A stretch of DNA of 8,124 nucleotides from Comamonas sp. lk (GTDB lineage: Bacteria; Pseudomonadota; Gammaproteobacteria; Burkholderiales; Burkholderiaceae_C). Position numbers and translations under genes: made by a program. The DNA lies in NCBI GenBank assembly GCA_945875225.1, contig CAMCJY010000075.1:1-8124 (forward strand), in the 5' to 3' direction. This document shows positions 1 to 5,403 of this stretch, in pieces; position 1 is the first letter of the stretch; every line of letters starts with the position of its first letter. The notes under the pieces were generated by a model. It made no database searches. It was not told the origin of the DNA and saw only the letters and a list, made by a program, of their open reading frames with translations.

Positions 1-1922
1 AAGCGCAGGTGACGCACCAGGATGTCAGCTACCGCCCGCGCCGCCAGCTGGTGGTAACCGTGGACGACGGCTCGGATACCTGCACGCTGCGCTTTTTCAA
101 CTTTTACCCGTCGATGCAAAAAGCGCTGGCGCCGGGTCAGCGCCTGCGAATAAGGGGCGAAGTCAAAGGCGGCTTTGCCGGTTGGACCATGCTGCATCCC
201 ACGGCGCGCGCGGCTGGCGGCGAGCTGCCCAGCGCGCTCACGCCGGTATACCCCACGGTGGCCGGTCTGCCGCAAGCCTATTTGCGCAAGGCAGTGCTCG
301 GCGGGCTGGCACGCGCTGAACTGTCCGACACCTTTCCCCCCGGCGATCTGAGTCCGCTCAACCCGCAAGCCCAAGGCGGTTTGTGGACGCTACACGAGGC
401 GCTGGCGTTTTTGCACCACCCACGTCCGGACGTGGCCATCGACACCTTGATGGACCACAGCCACCCCGCTTGGCAGCGCCTGAAGGCTGAGGAATTGCTG
501 GCTCAACAGCTCTCGCAACTGCAAGCCCGCCGCGCCCGCGCTACCTTGCGTGCGCCCGTGTTGCTGCCCGACGCCGGCCCCACTGCGCTGCGCCAGCGCC
601 TGCACGCCGCTCTGCCTTTTACCCTGACCGGTGCGCAGGCGCGTGTTAGCGACGAGATCGCTTTGGACATGGCGCGCCACACGCCGATGCACCGTCTGCT
701 GCAAGGCGATGTAGGCGCGGGCAAAACCGTGGTGGCGGCGCTGGCGGCAGCCGTGTGCATCGACGCGGGCTGGCAGTGCGCACTAATGGCGCCCACCGAA
801 ATATTGGCCGAGCAGCATTTCCGCAAACTGCTGGGCTGGCTGGAGCCCTTGGGCATAAGCACCGCCTGGCTGACCGGCTCGCAAAAAACCAAAGAGCGGC
901 GCGCCATGCTGGAAATGATTGAAAGCGGCAAAGCGCAGTTGGTGGTGGGCACGCACGCCATCATTCAGACTAAAGTGCATTTCAAAAATTTGGCGCTGGC
1001 GGTGATCGATGAACAGCACCGCTTTGGCGTCGCCCAGCGTCTGGCGTTGCGCAGCAAATTGCAGCACGAAGCCATGGAGCCGCATTTGCTGATGATGACG
1101 GCCACGCCCATACCGCGCACCCTGGCCATGAGCTATTACGCCGACCTGGACGTATCCACGCTGGACGAATTGCCGCCGGGACGCACGCCCATCGTGACCA
1201 AAGTGCTGGCTGAAAACCGGCGCGCCGAGGTGATAGAGCGCATACGCGCGCAGGTGGCGCAGGGGCGGCAGGTGTATTGGGTGTGCCCGCTGATTGAAGA
1301 GAGCGAGATGCTCGACCTCAGCAATGCCACCGCCACCCACGCTGAACTCGCCGAAGCCTTGCAAACGCCCGATGGCGAACACACCATCGGCCTCTTGCAC
1401 TCGCGTCTGCTGCCGGACGAGAAAAAAGCCGTGATGGCGCAGTTTGTAGCGGGCCAGATCGCGGTGCTGGTCAGCACCACCGTGATTGAAGTGGGCGTCG
1501 ATGTGCCCAATGCCTCGCTGATGGTGATCGAAAACGCGCAGCGCTTTGGCCTGTCGCAGCTGCACCAATTGCGCGGCCGCGTGGGCCGGGGCGCGGCGGC
1601 TTCGGCTTGCTTGCTGCTCTATTCCACGGGCGACGCGCCGCGCCTGGGCGAGGCCGCACGCGAGCGCCTCAAGGCCATGGTGGAAACCAATGACGGTTTT
1701 GAAATCGCCCGCCGCGACCTGGAGATTCGCGGCCCGGGTGAATTTTTAGGTGCCCGCCAGTCGGGCGACCAGATGCTGCGTTTTGCCGACCTGGCACAAG
1801 ACGCGGCGCTGCTCGCGTGGGCACGCAAAGAGGCCCCTATGCTGCTGGAACGCCACCCGGCGCTGGCCGTCAAGCATGTGCAGCGCTGGCTGGGCAGCAA
1901 GGCCGAATTCCTGAAGGCCTGA
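1..1922 (+). CDS. recG: ATP-dependent DNA helicase RecG, 5' end outside the window
   Basis: RecG is a superfamily 2 double-stranded DNA translocase that regresses and remodels stalled replication forks and branched DNA in the cytoplasm. The frame is already open at the left edge (first full codon at 3), so the GTG at 9 is not the start. Counting from that GTG, an OB-fold wedge region lies near residues 10-65. The Walker A motif GDVGAGKT is at 233-240 and the DEQH box at 334-337, followed by RFGV. A TATPIPRTL motif follows, then the motif V stretch STTVIEVGVDVPNA. QLHQLRGRVGRG (motif VI) is at 517-528, and the RecG-specific TRG region RRDLEIRGPGEFLGARQSG lies near the C-terminus. In E. coli RecG the Walker lysine is Lys302 and here it is 239, so I infer about 60 N-terminal residues are missing. 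The gene ends in TGA, 33 nt before oxyR. All visible motifs are intact. Confidence 0.98.
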   Translation, partial: AQVTHQDVSYRPRRQLVVTVDDGSDTCTLRFFNFYPSMQKALAPGQRLRIRGEVKGGFAGWTMLHPTARAAGGELPSALTPVYPTVAGLPQAYLRKAVLGGLARAELSDTFPPGDLSPLNPQAQGGLWTLHEALAFLHHPRPDVAIDTLMDHSHPAWQRLKAEELLAQQLSQLQARRARATLRAPVLLPDAGPTALRQRLHAALPFTLTGAQARVSDEIALDMARHTPMHRLLQGDVGAGKTVVAALAAAVCIDAGWQCALMAPTEILAEQHFRKLLGWLEPLGISTAWLTGSQKTKERRAMLEMIESGKAQLVVGTHAIIQTKVHFKNLALAVIDEQHRFGVAQRLALRSKLQHEAMEPHLLMMTATPIPRTLAMSYYADLDVSTLDELPPGRTPIVTKVLAENRRAEVIERIRAQVAQGRQVYWVCPLIEESEMLDLSNATATHAELAEALQTPDGEHTIGLLHSRLLPDEKKAVMAQFVAGQIAVLVSTTVIEVGVDVPNASLMVIENAQRFGLSQLHQLRGRVGRGAAASACLLLYSTGDAPRLGEAARERLKAMVETNDGFEIARRDLEIRGPGEFLGARQSGDQMLRFADLAQDAALLAWARKEAPMLLERHPALAVKHVQRWLGSKAEFLKA

Positions 1923-1943
1923 GGGACGCCGTGGCCCTGCGCA

Positions 1944-1949
1944 GATAAT
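1944..1949 (+). promoter_or_regulatory. Possible -10 box of oxyR (GATAAT)
   Basis: GATAAT matches the sigma-70 -10 consensus at five of six positions and ends 6 nt before the ATG at 1956. Transcription starting about 7 nt downstream would begin at the ATG itself, giving a leaderless mRNA. This fits the absence of any Shine-Dalgarno sequence before this ATG. No good -35 box is visible 16-18 nt upstream, so this is a tentative call. Confidence 0.35.
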
Positions 1950-1955
1950 GTGCGC

Positions 1956-2915
1956 ATGACGCTGACCGAACTCAAATACATCGTGGCCGTGGCCCGCGAA
2001 CGCCACTTCGGCAAGGCCGCCGATGCCTGTTTTGTGTCGCAGCCCACACTATCCGTGGCAGTCAAGAAATTGGAGGAAGAGCTGGACGTCAAGCTGTTTG
2101 AGCGCAGCGCTAACGAGGTCAACATCACCCCCCTGGGCGAGGAAATCGTGCGACAAGCGCAAAGCGTGCTGGAGCAGGCGGCGCATATCAAAGACATCGC
2201 CAAGCGCGGCAAAGACCCGCTGGCTGGTGCGCTCAAGCTGGGCGTGATTTACACCATCGCCCCCTATTTGCTACCCGACCTGGTGCGCCAGGTCATCACC
2301 CGCACGCCGCAAATGCCACTGATGCTGCAAGAGAACTTCACCGTCAAACTGCTGGAGATGCTGCGCACCGGAGAAATCGATTGCGCCATATTGGCAGAAC
2401 CATTTCCCGATGCCGGTCTGGCGCTTGCACCCTTGTACGACGAGCCTTTTTTTGCCGCCGTGCCCAGCAGCCACCCGCTGGCCAAACAAGACCATGTGAC
2501 AGCGCAGGAATTAAAAAACGAAACCATGCTGCTGCTGGGCAGCGGCCACTGCTTTCGCGACCATGTGCTGGAAGTCTGCCCCGAATTCGCGCGCTTTTCC
2601 AGCGACACCGAAGGCATACGCAAAAGCTTCGAAGGCTCCTCGCTGGAGACCATCCAACACATGGTGGCCGCCGGCATGGGCATCACTTTGGTGCCGCGCC
2701 TGAGCGTGCCCGCGCAGGCCTTGCAAGCGCCCAAGCGGCACGATGCCAAATTATTTGTCAAATACCTGCCGGTGCAGGATGGCAAAGGCATCGCCCCACC
2801 CACCCGTCGCGTGGTGCTGGCCTGGCGGCGCAGCTTTACCCGCTACGAAGCCATCGCCTCCTTGCGTAATGCCGTCTATGCCTGCGAACTGCCAGGCGTG
2901 ACGCGGCTGTCTTAA
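1956..2915 (+). CDS. oxyR: Hydrogen peroxide sensor, LysR-type regulator OxyR
   Basis: OxyR is a tetrameric LysR-family transcription factor. Peroxide oxidises two cysteines to a disulfide, which switches it to activate catalase, peroxiredoxin and related genes. From the ATG at 1956 the protein is 319 residues. A winged helix-turn-helix lies near residues 17-40 (HFGKAADACFVSQPTLS), followed by a linker helix and the regulatory domain. The redox pair sits in GHCFRDHVLEVC and falls at Cys199 and Cys208, exactly the E. coli numbers. This supports 1956 as the start over the in-frame GTG at 1950. The ATG at 1948 is in another frame and stops at once. The C-terminal core SSLETIQHMVAAGMGITLVPRLSVP is typical. 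The gene follows recG by 33 nt and precedes ubiA by 29 nt. No ribosome binding site is visible. Confidence 0.96.
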   Translation: MTLTELKYIVAVARERHFGKAADACFVSQPTLSVAVKKLEEELDVKLFERSANEVNITPLGEEIVRQAQSVLEQAAHIKDIAKRGKDPLAGALKLGVIYTIAPYLLPDLVRQVITRTPQMPLMLQENFTVKLLEMLRTGEIDCAILAEPFPDAGLALAPLYDEPFFAAVPSSHPLAKQDHVTAQELKNETMLLLGSGHCFRDHVLEVCPEFARFSSDTEGIRKSFEGSSLETIQHMVAAGMGITLVPRLSVPAQALQAPKRHDAKLFVKYLPVQDGKGIAPPTRRVVLAWRRSFTRYEAIASLRNAVYACELPGVTRLS

Positions 2916-2936
2916 AAAACCGGGCCGTCACGCCTG
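2893..2936. repeat. 11-bp inverted repeat across the oxyR stop codon
   Basis: CAGGCGTGACG at 2893-2903 is matched perfectly by its reverse complement CGTCACGCCTG at 2926-2936, with a 22-nt loop that contains the oxyR TAA (2913-2915). In the loop, CGG (2904-2906) and CCG (2920-2922) could extend pairing past a 3-nt bulge. No T-tract follows, so it is not a classic intrinsic terminator. It ends 8 nt before the ubiA ATG at 2945, so it could be an mRNA structure that protects the oxyR message or tunes ubiA translation. A protein-binding dyad is also possible. The repeat is seen directly; the role is unknown. Confidence 0.6.
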
Positions 2937-2944
2937 CTGCATCT

Positions 2945-3835
2945 ATGGACACCTCTGAGCTCATGCCCGAAACCCCCGTATGGCGTGCGCGTTTGGCTTT
3001 GTACCTGGATCTCATCCGTTGGAATCGGCCTGCCGGTTGGCTGCTGCTGTTGTGGCCCACGCTCAGCGCTTTGTGGCTGGCGGCTAGCGGCTTTCCGGGT
3101 TGGCATTTACTGCTGGTGTTCACGCTGGGCACGGTGCTGATGCGCAGCGCCGGTTGCTGTATCAATGACGTGGCCGACCGCGAGTTTGACCGCCATGTGC
3201 GCCGCACCGCGCAGCGCCCGGTAACCAGTGGCCGGCTGCAAGCGCGCGAAGCGCTGGCGGTGGGCGCGGTGCTGGCCTTGCTGGCCTTTGGCCTGGTGCT
3301 GACGACCAATACCGCCACCGTCTATTTATCGTTTGCCGCGCTGGCAGTGGCGGTGGCTTATCCCTATGCCAAACGCATCGTGTCTATGCCGCAGGCGGTG
3401 CTGGGGGTGGCGTTCAGTTTTGGCATCCCCATGGCCTATAGCGCAGTGCAAGGCGCGGTGCCTTGGACGGCGGCGCTTTTGCTCTTAGGCAATTTGTTTT
3501 GGGTGCTGGCCTATGACACGCAATACGCCATGGTGGACCGCGAGGATGACCTCCACATTGGCATACGCACCTCGGCCATCACTTTGGGTCGCTGGGACGT
3601 GGCCGCAGTGATGGTTTTTTATGCCGCTTATCTGGGCATCTGGGGCGTCTTGCTGGCGCAGCAACTAAGCTATCCCGCTTGGATGGCCGCTCTGGCGGCG
3701 GCGGCGGCGCAAGCGCTGTGGCATTACCGCCTGATTCGCTTGCGCGAGCGTGACCACTGTTTTACCGCTTTTAGGCACAACCATTGGCTGGGCTTTACGG
3801 TGTTTGTAGGCATTGCGCTGAGCCTGCCTTGGTAA
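2945..3835 (+). CDS. ubiA: 4-hydroxybenzoate polyprenyltransferase UbiA
   Basis: UbiA is an inner-membrane, magnesium-dependent enzyme that joins the polyprenyl chain to 4-hydroxybenzoate, the first membrane step of ubiquinone synthesis. Two aspartate-rich motifs are visible: NDVADREFD at residues 74-82 and DTQYAMVDREDD at 191-202. They are the expected metal-diphosphate binding sites. About nine hydrophobic stretches surround them, near 31-49, 52-71, 103-121, 125-140, 151-168, 173-190, 218-237, 244-259 and 281-295. The C-terminal FRHNHWLG is typical of the family. The ATG at 2945 gives 296 residues, and an in-frame ATG at 2963 gives 290, the E. coli length. Only the latter has even a weak upstream purine match (TGAG), so the start is uncertain. 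The gene lies 29 nt behind oxyR and converges on the reductase gene. Confidence 0.96.
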   Translation: MDTSELMPETPVWRARLALYLDLIRWNRPAGWLLLLWPTLSALWLAASGFPGWHLLLVFTLGTVLMRSAGCCINDVADREFDRHVRRTAQRPVTSGRLQAREALAVGAVLALLAFGLVLTTNTATVYLSFAALAVAVAYPYAKRIVSMPQAVLGVAFSFGIPMAYSAVQGAVPWTAALLLLGNLFWVLAYDTQYAMVDREDDLHIGIRTSAITLGRWDVAAVMVFYAAYLGIWGVLLAQQLSYPAWMAALAAAAAQALWHYRLIRLRERDHCFTAFRHNHWLGFTVFVGIALSLPW

Positions 3836-3857
3836 GGCGCTACTTTATTCAAGCGCC
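3836..3857. terminator. Weak stem-loop directly after ubiA
   Basis: GGCGCT (3836-3841) and AGCGCC (3852-3857) form a perfect 6-bp stem around a 10-nt AT-rich loop, starting at the base after the ubiA stop codon. No T-tract follows on either strand. It lies in the 87-nt gap between two convergent genes, where a terminator is expected, but intrinsic termination here is not well supported. The rest of the gap shows only a short direct repeat, AGCACCTAC, at 3906-3914 and 3918-3926. The second copy overlaps the reductase stop codon. Confidence 0.3.
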
Positions 3858-3922
3858 CCGCCCACCCTCAAACCACCCCGCGCCCACAGACGCTGCGCTG
3901 GGTTGAGCACCTACTAAAGCAC

Positions 3923-4714
3923 CTACACACCAAAGATACGCGCCATGCGCACGCCAAAACCTTGTATCCACGGCGCCACATAGCGCAGGCGCGGGCGCTT
4001 CGCTTCGCTAGCTTTCACGATGGCCGCGACCACCGAATCTGTAGTCTTGGCTTCTAAAAAGCTGAAGGTGCGCTTTTCTTCGGCCTGCATTTTTTCTTTC
4101 TGGGCATAGAAGTAGGAATCCGGGCCCATCCAAGCGTATTTGCTGGCGGCCATGCTTTGGTTAAAGCCGGTGTGGATGGCGCCGGGCTCGACCACGCAGA
4201 CCGCAATACCTTTGCCCAGTTGGTCCATTTCGGCGCGCAAGCCCGCTGCCGCTGCGGATAGCGCGAACTTGGTCATGGAATAGGGCATCAAAAATGGAAA
4301 AGGCACGCGCCCGGCTATCGAGCTGATAAACACCAAGGTGCCCCGCTGGCGTGCGATCATGCCGCGCAGCGCCACCTGCGTAAGCGCCAGGGTGGAAAAC
4401 AGATTCACCTCAAAAATGCGGCGCACCCGCTCTATATCTACTTCGGCCAGCGAGCCCGATTCGCCCAAAGCGGCGTTATTCACCAAGACGTCAATCTCGC
4501 GCCCGGCGATCAGCGCCCTGTCTTGGGCGTCGGTGATGTCCAGCTTGAAGACTTCCATAGATACGGCGCGCGCAGCGCACTCCTGTCGCAAGGCCTGGGC
4601 TTGGTCTTCGTTGATCGTCGTAGCCAGCACCTGGTGGCCGCGTGCGGCCAAGGCAAACGCGGAGTCACGGCCAATGCCCGTGCCGGCGCCGGTGATAAGA
4701 ATGGTCTTGCCCAT
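3923..4714 (-). CDS. Short-chain dehydrogenase/reductase, substrate unknown
   Basis: This is a 263-residue classical short-chain dehydrogenase/reductase, an NAD(P)-dependent cytoplasmic oxidoreductase with a Rossmann fold. The cofactor motif TGAGTGIG is at residues 8-15. The acidic turn LDIT is at 58-61 and NNAA at 79-82. The catalytic residues are Ser132 (in ISSIAG), Tyr145 and Lys149 (in YSMTK), with PGAIHTG at 177-183 after them. The catalytic set is complete, so activity is expected. The residues after the second strand (ATTINEDQ) do not settle NADH or NADPH preference, and the substrate cannot be read from the sequence. An AGGAAG ribosome binding site (4723-4728) sits 8 nt before the ATG. 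The stop TAG is followed in frame by a second TAG at 3911-3913. The gene lies downstream of psiF in the same direction but 178 nt away with a hairpin between, so it is probably transcribed separately. Confidence 0.93.
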   Translation of the reverse strand: MGKTILITGAGTGIGRDSAFALAARGHQVLATTINEDQAQALRQECAARAVSMEVFKLDITDAQDRALIAGREIDVLVNNAALGESGSLAEVDIERVRRIFEVNLFSTLALTQVALRGMIARQRGTLVFISSIAGRVPFPFLMPYSMTKFALSAAAAGLRAEMDQLGKGIAVCVVEPGAIHTGFNQSMAASKYAWMGPDSYFYAQKEKMQAEEKRTFSFLEAKTTDSVVAAIVKASEAKRPRLRYVAPWIQGFGVRMARIFGV

Positions 4715-4839
4715 GGTTTGGACTTCCTAGAGATAAGAACAGCGAGGCATTTGCATGCGCCGCTGCTTGAGGGGCATCCGGCGACGGGTGCCGCAAGATA
4801 ACAAATCGTGTAGCTGGCCAGAAAAAGGCGCTTTGACCC

Positions 4840-4867
4840 GCTTAAGCCTCTTTATCAAGGCTTAAGC
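4840..4867 (-). terminator. Probable stem-loop terminator of psiF
   Basis: GCTTAAGCCT (4840-4849) and AGGCTTAAGC (4858-4867) form a perfect 10-bp inverted repeat around an 8-nt loop, 25 nt past the psiF stop codon. In the leftward reading a run of five T lies at 4826-4822, 13 nt beyond the stem. That is too far for a textbook intrinsic terminator. It may still end or stabilise the psiF message. It separates psiF from the reductase gene. Confidence 0.5.
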
Positions 4868-4892
4868 AGATCCTGTGCGCTTGCTGCGGGAT

Positions 4893-5201
4893 TTATTTAG
4901 CCTTCAGGCACTCGCTCATGAACTTTTTGCGCTCGTCGCCTTTGAGCTCTTTGGTCTTGGCGTCGGCGTTACAGCTCTTCATTTTGTTTTGCTGCGTCGT
5001 GCCGGCTTCGGATGCGGCAGGTTCCGGTGCCTTGGCGCTTAAGCACTCGCTCATGAACTTTTTGCGCTCGTCGCCTTTGAGCTCTTTGGTTTTAGCTTCG
5101 GCATTGCAGCTGCCCATTTTATTTTGCTGGTCGCTGGCGGCAACTGCGCTGCCTCCGGCGAAAGCCAAGCAAAGGGATAGCATCACAAATTTATTTTTCA
5201 T
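4893..5201 (-). CDS. psiF: Secreted PsiF-repeat protein
   Basis: This 102-residue protein has an N-terminal signal peptide (MKNK, a hydrophobic core near 5-17, probable cleavage after AVA at 21), so it is probably periplasmic. Two copies of the PsiF repeat follow, starting at QQNKM 25 and QQNKM 70, 45 residues apart. Over 33 aligned residues they differ at three positions. Each carries two cysteines (32/53 and 77/98) and the core ELKGDERKKFMSECL. E. coli PsiF also has two such repeats and was named for phosphate-starvation induction, but its molecular function is unknown. No clear Pho box is visible here, so phosphate control should not be assumed. The start is supported by an almost perfect ribosome binding site. 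The gene is divergent from argS. The family is secure, orthology to E. coli psiF less so. Confidence 0.9.
   Translation of the reverse strand: MKNKFVMLSLCLAFAGGSAVAASDQQNKMGSCNAEAKTKELKGDERKKFMSECLSAKAPEPAASEAGTTQQNKMKSCNADAKTKELKGDERKKFMSECLKAK
4908..4955. repeat. Direct repeat within psiF, copy 1
   Basis: This 48-nt stretch is identical to 5043-5090. The copies are exactly 135 nt (45 codons) apart, so the repeat is in frame. It encodes the conserved core of the second PsiF repeat, from ELKG to SEC. Identity also at synonymous positions points to recent duplication or gene conversion rather than protein selection alone. Confidence 0.9.
5043..5090. repeat. Direct repeat within psiF, copy 2
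   Basis: This is the partner of the 48-nt repeat at 4908-4955 and encodes the core of the first PsiF repeat. Outside the identical block the two units diverge at scattered bases, for example in the codons for the Ala-rich turn before it. Confidence 0.9.
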
Positions 5202-5205
5202 ACAA

Positions 5206-5213
5206 ACCTCCTT
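5206..5213 (-). promoter_or_regulatory. Strong ribosome binding site of psiF
   Basis: Read leftward this is AAGGAGGT, a near-perfect complement of the 16S rRNA 3' end, 4 nt before the ATG at 5201. It is the best Shine-Dalgarno sequence in the window and suggests a highly translated small protein. Confidence 0.85.
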
Positions 5214-5229
5214 GAGTTAAATCAACAAA

Positions 5230-5261
5230 CCGCCTGCGCGGTGGCAGCAATCCTCGCTGCC
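5230..5261 (-). promoter_or_regulatory. Two small hairpins in the presumed psiF leader
   Basis: GGCAGC (5243-5248) pairs with GCTGCC (5256-5261) around a 7-nt loop, and CCGC (5230-5233) pairs with GCGG (5238-5241) around a tetraloop. Both lie 17-60 nt upstream of the psiF ribosome binding site, where an untranslated leader is expected. I recognise no known riboswitch class. The remainder of the 5202-5403 divergent spacer shows no other gene or RNA, and no convincing -35/-10 pair for psiF. Confidence 0.3.
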
Positions 5262-5390
5262 GACGCCAGCATACAACGGCTGCGTAACAAAGCACAGGGG
5301 CGCTGACACCTAGGTTCCTAATTCTTGAGGACGCACAAGCAAAAGCCATATCCGTCGCCCAGCGCCGCCAAAGCGGCAAGGACCTCCCCC

Positions 5391-5396
5391 TAAAAT
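5391..5396 (+). promoter_or_regulatory. Possible -10 box of argS (TAAAAT)
   Basis: TAAAAT matches five of six bases of the -10 consensus and ends 7 nt before the argS ATG at 5404. Transcription would start at or beside the ATG, giving a leaderless or nearly leaderless mRNA. No Shine-Dalgarno sequence is present before this ATG; the nearest AAGGA is more than 20 nt away. A recognisable -35 box is lacking. Confidence 0.4.
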
Positions 5397-5403
5397 CGCC
5401 GCC

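Noticed and set aside
9..11. GTG at 9 as the recG start
   Set aside because: The frame stays open to the left edge, and comparison with the E. coli Walker lysine position indicates about 60 missing residues.
783..1568. A 261-codon minus-strand frame inside recG
   Set aside because: It is rich in His, Gln and Arg, typical of antisense translation, and overlaps the conserved helicase motifs.
1948..1959. ATG at 1948 or GTG at 1950 as the oxyR start
   Set aside because: The ATG frame stops after three codons. The GTG would shift the redox cysteines off positions 199 and 208, which the ATG at 1956 matches exactly.
4773..4792. Stem-loop GGCATCC/GGGTGCC upstream of the reductase gene
   Set aside because: It pairs with one G-U on the plus strand but has a mismatch on the minus strand, which is the one expected to be transcribed there.
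4918..5220. A plus-strand frame antisense to psiF with two repeated blocks
   Set aside because: Its repeats are just the psiF DNA repeats read on the other strand. The minus-strand frame has the signal peptide, known family repeats and a near-perfect ribosome binding site.
5313..5334. AT-richer patch around CCTAGG as an operator between psiF and argS
   Set aside because: The dyad is short and imperfect and matches no operator I recognise.
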